Source: Butyricimonas paravirosa
GTDB taxonomy: Bacteria > Bacteroidota > Bacteroidia > Bacteroidales > Marinifilaceae
DNA: 64,000 nucleotides
Reading direction: 5' to 3'
Assembly: GCF_032878955.1 (NCBI RefSeq)
Contig: NZ_CP043839.1
Coordinates: forward strand, 682,001 to 746,000
The position numbers and the translations under genes are program-made. Positions 57,673 to 64,000 of this stretch are shown here, one piece after another. The notes under the pieces were generated by a model that did not search any database, was not told the DNA's origin, and saw only the letters and a program-made list of their open reading frames with translations. Each line of letters begins with the position of its first letter. The first letter of the stretch is position 1.

Positions 57673-58488
57673 TCACTCGCTTTGCCACACGAAATATTCC
57701 GGAAACGCCTTTTCTGCCTCCACAGGATGACGGAACAACCCGTAAACGGCTGATCCACTTCCAGTCATGGAAACATAAATCGCACCCAGATCCCGTAATA
57801 TATTCTTTACTTCTTCTATTTCCGGGACTTTAGGAATCACGGAATTTTCAAAATCATTCACAACCACTCCGGTCCATTGTTCTACCGGCAATTTTCCCAA
57901 TTCTCGTAAATCAAAAGAGGCCGCACGAGGCGTTATTCCCCGGTATGCCTCGGGAGTAGAAACTCCCCGATTCGGTTTCACAAGTACCATATGATAGTCC
58001 TTTAATGACAAATCTATTGTTTCCATCAACTCGCCTTTCCCAAAAGCAAACACGGGATGATTCAAAACGAAAAAAGGACAATCACTTCCCACCCTAGCTG
58101 CATATCCCATTAATTGTTCCTCGTTCAACCCCAAGGAAAAAAGCTGATTCAACCCAACCAGCATAAAAGCGGCATCGGCAGAACCACCACCCAGTCCGGC
58201 ACCATACGGTATGATCTTATGCAAATGCACATCCACCGAGGACAAATCGTACTCGGCTGCCAGAATAGCGTATGCCTTACTCACCAAGTTTTTTTCCGGC
58301 GGGCAATCTATCGGGATTCCCGTGGAAGTAAAAACGCAACGCCCTTTCTCACCCTTCACTTCCGTGATTTCCAGTATATCCCGAAGATCAATCGGATAAA
58401 AAACAGTTTCTAGGTTATGAAATCCATCCGATCTCTTCTCCGTGACAAACAACCCTATATTAATCTTTGCATTCGGAAATATTACCAT
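57673..58488 (-). CDS. ispE: 4-diphosphocytidyl-2-C-methyl-D-erythritol kinase
   Basis: 271 residues. GHMP-kinase family landmarks are PNAKINIGLFVTEKRSDGFHNLETVFYP at the start, the phosphate loop PYGAGLGGGSADAAFML (about 91-107), and the C-terminal VSMTGSGSAVYGLF. It phosphorylates CDP-ME in the non-mevalonate isoprenoid pathway. The gene is alone here. Its leader probably contains a family B element (B5), if the promoter box at 58713-58720 is used. Confidence 0.95.
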   Translation of the reverse strand: MVIFPNAKINIGLFVTEKRSDGFHNLETVFYPIDLRDILEITEVKGEKGRCVFTSTGIPIDCPPEKNLVSKAYAILAAEYDLSSVDVHLHKIIPYGAGLGGGSADAAFMLVGLNQLFSLGLNEEQLMGYAARVGSDCPFFVLNHPVFAFGKGELMETIDLSLKDYHMVLVKPNRGVSTPEAYRGITPRAASFDLRELGKLPVEQWTGVVVNDFENSVIPKVPEIEEVKNILRDLGAIYVSMTGSGSAVYGLFRHPVEAEKAFPEYFVWQSE

Positions 58489-58557
58489 AAACTCATCAAA
58501 ATTTAAAGATCCGGCACCTGCCGATTTACTATTTGTTATTCATTCAATTCCACATTC

Positions 58558-58689
58558 AAACTCCCTCCCGGCTTTGCCGTACTCCCTTTATAAATAGAGG
58601 GAGAGTTGAAATACTCCCCATCTTTGGCAAGAGCAAAAACTCCTCCTCTGTTTATAGAGGAGGTGGCAGCGAAGCTGACGGAGGAGTTT
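58558..58689. repeat. Family B palindromic element (B5, reverse orientation)
   Basis: In the divergent region between ispE and the PAP2 gene. Mini-hairpins CGGC-TTT-GCCG and CAGC-GAA-GCTG. One hairpin is CTCCCTTT-ataaat-AGAGGGAG (one T-G pair), the other CCTCCTCT-gtttat-AGAGGAGG. The linker differs from the other copies. Confidence 0.85.
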
Positions 58690-58708
58690 TACCATTTCGC
58701 AGAACAAT

Positions 58709-58739
58709 TTTGCAAATATACCGAAAAATGATATATTTG
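58709..58739 (+). promoter_or_regulatory. Promoter for the PAP2 gene
   Basis: TTTG (58709-58712), a 19-bp spacer and TATATTTG (58732-58739), an exact match to the Bacteroidetes layout. The leader is about 60 nt. Confidence 0.65.
58713..58720 (-). promoter_or_regulatory. -7 promoter box for ispE, divergent
   Basis: TATATTTG on the minus strand. It overlaps the PAP2 promoter's spacer. Transcription from here to ispE (start 58488) would pass through element B5. Confidence 0.45.
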
Positions 58740-58804
58740 CTCTTCAATCATCCCCTCAAATAGCGGTTGAACATTATTTATTTAAACTTATAGATTCAAA
58801 TTCC

Positions 58805-59506
58805 ATGTTAGAATCACTACAAGCACTAGATCGTACGGTATTTCTTGCCTTAAACGGAATGCACACCCCTTATTTGGATTCCTTCATGTACATATTCACA
58901 AGTAAACTTGTATGGATTCCTCTTTATGCGTCCATCCTGTACGTTTTGTACAAAAACATGAATATCCGCATGGTCATTTTCACTACTTTGATGTTCGCTT
59001 TGCTTATAGCATTGGCAGACCAAACATGTAGTTCCATCCTGCGCCCTATATTCGAACGTCCTCGACCATCACGCAACCCGGATATTGCAGACATGGTACA
59101 TTTAGTCAATGGAAAGCGAGGCGGAAAATTCGGATTCCCCTCCTGCCACGCAGCTAACACGTTCGCATTAGCTTGTTTCATGATGTTACTGTTCAAGAAC
59201 AGAGCCTTAACTACATTCTTTATGCTATGGGCAATTGTAACTTGTTACACGAGGGTGTACGTGGGAGTACATTATCCCGGAGATCTACTTTTCGGAACAG
59301 TTGTCGGGTTTGCCGTGGGAGCCGTCACTTATGGAATATACCGTTTCTGTCTTCGGGTGGATAGCATTGCCAACGGGCTAAAATTTCATCTAGATCGTAA
59401 ACTCGTAAAACACCCATCCCACATGCAACACACGTCAATCATTATTTACACGGGATTACTCACGATTGCCGCTTTCGCCGTGTATAGTATCTGGTGGAGA
59501 ATCTAA
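58805..59506 (+). CDS. PAP2-family membrane phosphatase
   Basis: 233 residues with six hydrophobic segments. The three phosphatase motifs are KxxxxxxRP-like RPIFERPRPSRNP (about 81-93), PSCHAAN with His119 (about 117-123), and RVYVGVHYPGDLLFG with the second catalytic His (about 152-166). It removes phosphate from lipids such as undecaprenyl pyrophosphate, phosphatidic acid or lipid A; which of these is not determined. Confidence 0.88.
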   Translation: MLESLQALDRTVFLALNGMHTPYLDSFMYIFTSKLVWIPLYASILYVLYKNMNIRMVIFTTLMFALLIALADQTCSSILRPIFERPRPSRNPDIADMVHLVNGKRGGKFGFPSCHAANTFALACFMMLLFKNRALTTFFMLWAIVTCYTRVYVGVHYPGDLLFGTVVGFAVGAVTYGIYRFCLRVDSIANGLKFHLDRKLVKHPSHMQHTSIIIYTGLLTIAAFAVYSIWWRI

Positions 59507-59531
59507 TAATTTTAGATTTATGATTTTAGAT
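59507..59531. repeat. Short 7-bp period array after the PAP2 gene
   Basis: AATTTTA, GATTTAT, GATTTTA, GATTCGG follow the PAP2 stop codon directly, the same AT-rich heptamer type as at 53846. Confidence 0.5.
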
Positions 59532-59627
59532 TCGGCAGCTCTAGCTACCGTAAGCAAAATGTCCCACAGGGGTCTGCAAACCTTATGAACCTTCAACTTT
59601 ATAAACCTTATAAACTCAATAAATAAT

Positions 59628-59668
59628 ATAATCGGGAGTGTCAAAGGTTCTTTGACACTCCCGATTAT
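59628..59668. terminator. 19-bp perfect hairpin between convergent genes
   Basis: A perfect 19-bp stem beginning ATAATCGGGAGTGTCAAAG, with loop GTT, right at the 3' end of the nitronate monooxygenase-like gene (stop at 59670). No long T run follows, but the location between convergent genes and the stem strength suggest bidirectional termination. Confidence 0.75.
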
Positions 59669-59669
59669 A

Positions 59670-60749
59670 CTATTTATTGATAGCACGATTAAACTCGTCC
59701 AATAAAGAACGGAAAGTCTCTTTCACGGAAACAATCTTCGTGGCCCGGAAAGCATTCGCCCCGGCAAAAGCGTAACCGTTATCCATATTTCCCTTGAAAG
59801 CGTTGTACAAAGCCGCAATGATACAATAAGGACTCTTGCTTATATCACACGTTTTGATACACTTGCACATACACGTTTTGGGCTGTTTCTGCCCTTCCTT
59901 CACCTTTTGGATAAATTTGCTGAATATCGCCCGTCCCGGCATTCCCACCGGACTTTTGATAATCTGTATATCTTCCTGTTTTGCCTCGATATAAGTCTGT
60001 TTGAAAATATCGGATGCGTCACATTCTTCCGTAGTCACGAAACGAGTACCCATCTGTACCCCGGCAGCTCCCATATCCATAAAACGTTTAATATCTTCAC
60101 CCGTGTAAATTCCTCCGGCCACGATTACCGGAATATTTTTCCCGTAATGTGTTTCAATATCCTTCACCTCGTCAATCACTTCCGGCAAAATATGTTCCAA
60201 CGAAAAATGCTCGTCATTGATTTGTTCATCTTTGAACCCGAGGTGTCCCCCCGCTTTCGGTCCTTCCACGACAAACGCATCCGGCAGGTAATTATACAAA
60301 TTATGCCACTTCTCGGCAATAACTCTTGCCGCACGCGCAGAAGAAACGATCGGAACCAACTTGGTCACGCTATCCTTTTGCAAGAAACTCGGCAAATTCA
60401 ACGGCAATCCCGCTCCGGAGAAAATAATATCCGCTTTCTCAGCAATCGCAGTCTTCACCATATCCGCGAAATTAGACATAGCAACCATAACATTCACGCC
60501 AATCACACCCTTTGTTTTCTCACGAGCTTTACGAAGTTCTTCCTTCAAACCCATGATACTAGCCTGAATATAATCTTTGGATAAATTCCGATATAACAAA
60601 CCTAATCCGGCACTGGAAATCACACCAACTCCTCCCTCATTTGCCACCGCAGACGCCAATCCGGAAAGTGATATACCAACACCCATACCACCTTGTACAA
60701 TGGGAACTGAGATTGAGAGATTCCCAATGTTTAATTTTTTCATCATCAT
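59670..60749 (-). CDS. Nitronate monooxygenase-like FMN protein
   Basis: 359 residues, a TIM-barrel FMN protein of the 2-nitropropane dioxygenase family. Landmarks are PIVQGGMGVGISLSGLASAVANEGG (about 16-40), VEGPKAGGHLGF (about 161-172) and the FMN phosphate site VIVAGGIYTGEDI and GAAGVQMGTRFV. The enzyme oxidises alkyl nitronates, or may be a related enoyl reductase-like protein. A Cys cluster near the C-terminus (TCMCKCIKTCDISKSPYC) could bind an iron-sulfur cluster. ATGs at 60746 and 60743 are alternative starts. Confidence 0.85.
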   Translation of the reverse strand: MMMKKLNIGNLSISVPIVQGGMGVGISLSGLASAVANEGGVGVISSAGLGLLYRNLSKDYIQASIMGLKEELRKAREKTKGVIGVNVMVAMSNFADMVKTAIAEKADIIFSGAGLPLNLPSFLQKDSVTKLVPIVSSARAARVIAEKWHNLYNYLPDAFVVEGPKAGGHLGFKDEQINDEHFSLEHILPEVIDEVKDIETHYGKNIPVIVAGGIYTGEDIKRFMDMGAAGVQMGTRFVTTEECDASDIFKQTYIEAKQEDIQIIKSPVGMPGRAIFSKFIQKVKEGQKQPKTCMCKCIKTCDISKSPYCIIAALYNAFKGNMDNGYAFAGANAFRATKIVSVKETFRSLLDEFNRAINK

Positions 60750-60943
60750 ATATAAAAGTATTTAAGACAGTCAAAGATACTCTTTATTATTTAACATTCT
60801 CATTTTCACATTAAGAATAAACACGTTAGCAACATTATTTACATTATTCAACACGATTATTAACACTGGCATGTTTCTTGCATAAAACCTTAAAGTCATT
60901 TTATCGTAATAAAAGTATTCAAGACAGAAGAAAATCAATTGAT

Positions 60944-61933
60944 ATGAAACAATTTACACGTAATACTATAAAAACGCTATGCCTAGGAATTATTCTGGGA
61001 ACAAGCGTTATATCCATGGCACAAACGACAGAAAAAGAAAATGAAAAATTAATCCCATTCGGGGACTTCAATAGCTGGATGGTACGCATCATTGATGAAT
61101 CATTTGTCATTGGTGGTAACACGAAAACCCTTTACGAGGTTGCCCCGGTAGACACTATTCGAGGAGACAAACCCTATATCAGTTCCACGGTTTCCCCGTG
61201 GAGAACTTCTAACGTCATGGCAAAAGTCAGTGGAGTCACGAAATGCAGTATCTCTGTTTTCCCGGAGAAAAGAGATGACGGCTATTGTGTACGTGTCGAA
61301 ACGCTCATGGAGAAATGTAAAGTACTGGGTATCGTGAACATCACCGTACTTGTACCGGGTACTATTTACCTGGGACAGATGCACGAACCGATCAAGGACA
61401 CGAAGAACCCGCAAAGTAAACTGAACGCCGGAATTCCTTTCACGGAAACCCCAAACGCAGTTGTATTTGACTACAAAATGGAGACCCCGGGAACAGATCA
61501 CCGGATCAAAGCAACCGGTTTCAGTAAAATTGTTGACGTGGCGGGACGGGATTCCGCCGAAGTATACGTGATCCTTCAAAAACGTTGGGAAGACGAGAAT
61601 GGTAACGTGTATGCCAAACGGATCGGTACAGCCATAGAACGCCTTTCCGAAAACACTCCCGACTGGAAAAACAACCACAGATTGAATATTCTTTACGGGG
61701 ACCCGGCAAATCAGCCCGGTAGTAAATCCTATATGCAATTAATCCCCAAAGAACAATCTCTATACTGTATCAACAGCAAAGGTAAATCCGTACCCGTGGA
61801 AGAAGTAGGTTGGGGAGATACGGACGACAAACCCACCCATTTGTTCTTGCGTGTATCCTCTAGTTACGGGGAGGCTTACATTGGAACCGTGGGAAATAAA
61901 CTTTGGGTAGATAACGTACGGTTAGCTTATTAA
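60944..61933 (+). CDS. PCMD domain exported protein
   Basis: About 329 residues from ATG 60944. A signal peptide (about 1-27, ISMAQ) is present. The start IPFGDFNSWMVRIIDESFVIGGNTKTLYEVAP and the end SSSYGEAYIGTVGNKLWVDNVRLAY match the PCMD (putative carbohydrate metabolism domain) family of Bacteroidales, beta-sandwich proteins often encoded near polysaccharide loci. None is nearby, so its ligand is unknown. The upstream TTG start is rejected because the signal peptide follows the ATG. Confidence 0.7.
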   Translation: MKQFTRNTIKTLCLGIILGTSVISMAQTTEKENEKLIPFGDFNSWMVRIIDESFVIGGNTKTLYEVAPVDTIRGDKPYISSTVSPWRTSNVMAKVSGVTKCSISVFPEKRDDGYCVRVETLMEKCKVLGIVNITVLVPGTIYLGQMHEPIKDTKNPQSKLNAGIPFTETPNAVVFDYKMETPGTDHRIKATGFSKIVDVAGRDSAEVYVILQKRWEDENGNVYAKRIGTAIERLSENTPDWKNNHRLNILYGDPANQPGSKSYMQLIPKEQSLYCINSKGKSVPVEEVGWGDTDDKPTHLFLRVSSSYGEAYIGTVGNKLWVDNVRLAY

Positions 61934-61959
61934 AAGCGGTAACCATTTGGAAATTAGCT

Positions 61960-62187
61960 GGGGTGTCCTAAAAGTCATTTTATTTCAAAAACTCCTCCGT
62001 CACTCCGTGCCACCTCTTTCTTCCCCTGCCTGAGGGGAAGTACCCTGAAGGGGGATGGGGAGGGAGAACAAAGGAGTAGCTGGTGACTCTTCCCGAAGGC
62101 AGGGAGTATTTTAGCTCTCCCTCTGTTTATAGAGGGAGTACGGCGAAGCCGGGAGGGAGTTTGAAAAATGACTTTTAGGAAAGCCCC
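61960..62187. repeat. Family B palindromic element with a replaced first hairpin (B6)
   Basis: Outer arms GGGGTGTCCTAAAAGTCATT and its near complement GACTTTTAGGAAAGCCCC. Mini-hairpins CAC-TCC-GTG and CGGC-GAA-GCCG. The second hairpin (CTCCCTCT-gtttat-AGAGGGAG) is normal, but the first is replaced by about 65 bp containing CTTCCCCT-gcctg-AGGGGAAG, CCCT-GAA-GGGG and GGGGATGGGGAGGGAG. Confidence 0.85.
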
Positions 62188-62503
62188 TTGAAGGGGGTAG
62201 ACCATCATAGTAAGATAACTTCAGTCGAGTTCAATCCTAAATTTTCACAAATTCATGTAAATTATCATTACTAAATTTCAATCATACACGAACCATATTG
62301 CGAGCCGCTCCCATTCCGCTCCCATTCCTCCCCTATTCCCCTCCTATCACAATAACAAAAAATAGACATTTATTAGTATATAGAATGATTTGGTTACATT
62401 TATAATAACAGCATGATCACATAATAATAGCCATATCTAATAACAACTCCCAATAAACATTTCTTTCACAGGAACAAAACACGATTTACACACGTTACAT
62501 GAA
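62188..62503. other. Intergenic interval before lgt end
   Basis: About 315 bp with no supported gene. It holds the 11-bp period pyrimidine array (62305-62348). The rest is AT-rich and featureless to me. Confidence 0.5.
62305..62348. repeat. 11-bp period array, locus 3
   Basis: Four consecutive 11-base units: CCGCTCCCATT, CCGCTCCCATT, CCTCCCCTATT, CCCCTCCTATC. The + strand of this array is almost pure pyrimidine. Confidence 0.75.
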
Positions 62504-63331
62504 TCACCGTGTCGTATTCTTTTTACACTTAAACCTGCGAATCAACAGGAATAGACCCAATAAGATAAACGGAATACTCAACACCTGTCCCACGTCCAAG
62601 GTCATTTGATCCTCGAAAGGGACTTGCCTTTCCTTGACAAATTCAATCAAAAAACGAGCCACGAAAACCCAGACAAGGGTATTCCCTAAAAGTACTCCCC
62701 GATAACACTTCAACCCGATTCGTCGGTAAAGCAACAAATTTATCCCGAAAATAAAGAAATAGACCAAGGCTTCATAAATTTGAGCCGGATGACGGGGTAC
62801 CGAATCTATCTGTTCGAAAACAAAAGCCCATGACACGTTGGTTTCGATTCCGATAATCTCGGAATTGGCCAAGTTTCCCAAACGAATACACCCCGCCGCT
62901 AAAGGTAAAACGAGAGCAATCGTGTCAAGTGTCCGTAACACGTTCTCACCCGTTATCCGGGAATAAATCACCATGGCAATCATCCACCCGACAAGCCCTC
63001 CATGACTGGCCATTCCCTGATAACCGGAAAAAATAACACTTCCATCCGACTTAACCCGTATCGGGAGCAAAATTTCCAATGGATGTGCGAAATAATACGC
63101 GTACTCGTAAATCAGGCAATGGCCCAAACGTGCCCCTAGAAACAAGCCGGCAATACTCAGCATCACGAGTATCTGGAGATGCTCCCACGGTATCCCGTTT
63201 TCCCGGTAAACACGTTTCAGTATCCACACGGACGCCACGGTCCCCGCAATCAACAGCAAACTGTAATACATGACAGGGATTCCTCCTACCCAAAACGCAA
63301 CGGGATCTATGTTCCATTCTATATAATTCAT
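62504..63331 (-). CDS. lgt: Prolipoprotein diacylglyceryl transferase
   Basis: About 275 residues from ATG 63331 (MNYIEWNIDPVAFWVGGIPVMYY). Seven membrane segments are expected. Lgt landmarks are HCLIYEYAYYFAHPLEIL, GYQGMASHGGLVG (with the conserved His), and CIRLGNLANSEIIG, a divergent form of the GRxGNFxNxE signature. It attaches diacylglycerol to lipoprotein cysteines, which this window needs for its many lipoproteins. A TAnnTTTG box ends only 6 bp before the ATG, so the mRNA may be nearly leaderless. Confidence 0.92.
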   Translation of the reverse strand: MNYIEWNIDPVAFWVGGIPVMYYSLLLIAGTVASVWILKRVYRENGIPWEHLQILVMLSIAGLFLGARLGHCLIYEYAYYFAHPLEILLPIRVKSDGSVIFSGYQGMASHGGLVGWMIAMVIYSRITGENVLRTLDTIALVLPLAAGCIRLGNLANSEIIGIETNVSWAFVFEQIDSVPRHPAQIYEALVYFFIFGINLLLYRRIGLKCYRGVLLGNTLVWVFVARFLIEFVKERQVPFEDQMTLDVGQVLSIPFILLGLFLLIRRFKCKKNTTR

Positions 63332-63337
63332 CAAGGA

Positions 63338-63368
63338 CAAAAATACATTTTAAAATATGTTGATCCAA
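63338..63368 (-). promoter_or_regulatory. Promoter for lgt, nearly leaderless
   Basis: TTG (63366-63368), a 20-bp spacer and TATTTTTG (63338-63345), read on the minus strand. Only six bases separate the box from the lgt ATG, so the transcript should begin at or within a few bases of the start codon. Confidence 0.55.
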
Positions 63369-63388
63369 TCAAAAATATCCTATATTTG
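63360..63388 (+). promoter_or_regulatory. Promoter for the second ECF sigma gene
   Basis: TTG (63360-63362), an 18-bp spacer and TATATTTG (63381-63388). It overlaps the divergent lgt promoter. Confidence 0.55.
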
Positions 63389-63405
63389 TACACGTATAAC
63401 GTGTA
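63389..63405. promoter_or_regulatory. 17-bp operator-like palindrome at the sigma gene start site
   Basis: TACACGT-ata-ACGTGTA, a perfect 7+3+7 palindrome. It begins immediately after the -7 box and covers the expected transcription start, a place where a bound repressor would block initiation. Confidence 0.6.
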
Positions 63406-63410
63406 TGTGT

Positions 63411-63968
63411 ATGAAAAACCATGATCAGCTTTTGGTTGAAGAATTAAAAAACGGAAAAGAGAGAACACTAAAAAGCTTTTATGAAGAGTATTTTGCCCTA
63501 TTTGTCTCTTTTGCGAACAATTTGTTGCCTTCCGAAGAAGAATGCAAGGACGTGGTACATGATGTTTTTCTAAAATACTGGAATACCCGAAATGATTTCG
63601 ACAATTTAATAGCCATAAGAGCTTTTTTCTACAAATCAATCCGTAATACGTGTCTAAACCTAATTCGTCATCAACAAGTGCAAAATAAATATCTCGCAGA
63701 GAACCTTCAGTACTTAGAAAGCGAAAGTTTTATGCACGAGACTGTCATGAAAGAAGAAATATTCCATGTCATTCATCAAGAAATCAGCCACCTCACGGAA
63801 ATGGAGCAAAAAGTATTGTTGCTCACGCTAGAGGAAAAATCAAACGAAGAGATCGCTCAAGAGCTGGGAATTGCCGTCTCTACCGTGAAAAGCCATAAGG
63901 CAAAAGGTTACGCGGTACTAAGGGAAAAACTACAATATTTAAAAATATTGTTACTTTTACTCTCTTGA
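63411..63968 (+). CDS. ECF RNA polymerase sigma factor
   Basis: About 185 residues from ATG 63411 (MKNHDQLLVEELKNGKERTL); the ATG at 63405 is an alternative, and 63357 is upstream of the promoter. Region 2 (LKSFYEEYFALFVSFANNLL; VVHDVFLKYWNT) and region 4 (MEQKVLLLTLEEKSNEEIAQELGIAVSTVKSHKAKGYAVL) are clear. It belongs to the Bacteroidetes group paired with FecR. The next gene is outside the window, but a promoter follows directly. The palindrome at 63389-63405 may control it. Confidence 0.92.
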   Translation: MKNHDQLLVEELKNGKERTLKSFYEEYFALFVSFANNLLPSEEECKDVVHDVFLKYWNTRNDFDNLIAIRAFFYKSIRNTCLNLIRHQQVQNKYLAENLQYLESESFMHETVMKEEIFHVIHQEISHLTEMEQKVLLLTLEEKSNEEIAQELGIAVSTVKSHKAKGYAVLREKLQYLKILLLLLS

Positions 63969-63994
63969 TATTTCATTTTTTCTCACTACCTTTG
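63965..63994 (+). promoter_or_regulatory. Promoter at the right window edge
   Basis: TTG (63965-63967), a 19-bp spacer and TACCTTTG (63987-63994). The -33 overlaps the sigma gene's stop codon. It would drive the next gene, which lies beyond the window. Confidence 0.5.
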
Positions 63995-64000
63995 ATTATA

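Overview
The window looks like a chromosomal segment of a gut Bacteroidales bacterium, most likely Odoribacteraceae and close to Butyricimonas. The evidence is an STN-type SusC/SusD pair controlled by an ECF sigma factor and FecR, followed by DUF4843, PKD-like and thioredoxin proteins; NigD-like, DUF4876, DUF4857 and PCMD proteins; a cysteate synthase; and many copies of the Bacteroidetes -7 promoter box TAnnTTTG with weak Shine-Dalgarno sites. The genus is inferred; there is no rRNA gene to confirm it.

Layout. 1-13.8 kb: housekeeping and envelope genes, mostly on the minus strand (a dipeptidyl-peptidase III fragment, a zinc-ribbon membrane protein, TrmH, HU, an FAD oxidoreductase, PbpC, Fmt, an LptF/G permease, a START-like protein, a BrkB-type protein), interrupted by a plus-strand SDR, an AAA ATPase with a nuclease-like C-terminus, and a NigD-like lipoprotein. 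13.8-25.3 kb: one minus-strand nutrient-uptake locus, sigma, FecR, SusC, SusD, DUF4843, PKD-like lipoprotein and a double-thioredoxin protein, closed by a terminator. 25.3-31.4 kb: cysteate synthase (a link to sulfonolipids), a complete IS4-family insertion sequence, a SIR2-like zinc-finger protein, a gene-poor stretch, an ASCH protein, tRNA-Arg(ACG) and an M48 protease. 31.7-41.9 kb: an eight-gene plus-strand operon of a TonB receptor, two DUF4876 lipoproteins, a beta-barrel, an ABC ATPase and permease, a DUF4857 protein and an OB-fold lipoprotein; its substrate is unknown. 42.1-47.8 kb: NudC, a urea transporter, a methyltransferase, two nucleotidyltransferase-fold proteins, MarC. 47.8-55.2 kb: an ion and membrane homeostasis run of DedA, a Ca2+-ATPase, a CPA2 antiporter and a CNNM/CorC-type protein. 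55.4-64 kb: NifX-like, MsrBA, HdeD, IspE, PAP2, a nitronate monooxygenase-like protein, PCMD, Lgt and a second ECF sigma factor.

The most unusual content is non-coding. Ten intergenic elements in two sequence families (A, four copies; B, six copies) share one architecture: outer inverted arms enclosing two hairpins whose loops are complementary. Every B copy also carries a mini-hairpin near each end, whose stem sequence varies with compensating changes while the loop stays TTC/GAA or close to it. Alongside them are arrays with a 7-bp period at gene ends and three separate intergenic arrays with an 11-bp period. The insertion sequence sits in a 7-bp array.

No prophage, CRISPR array or complete known defence system is visible.
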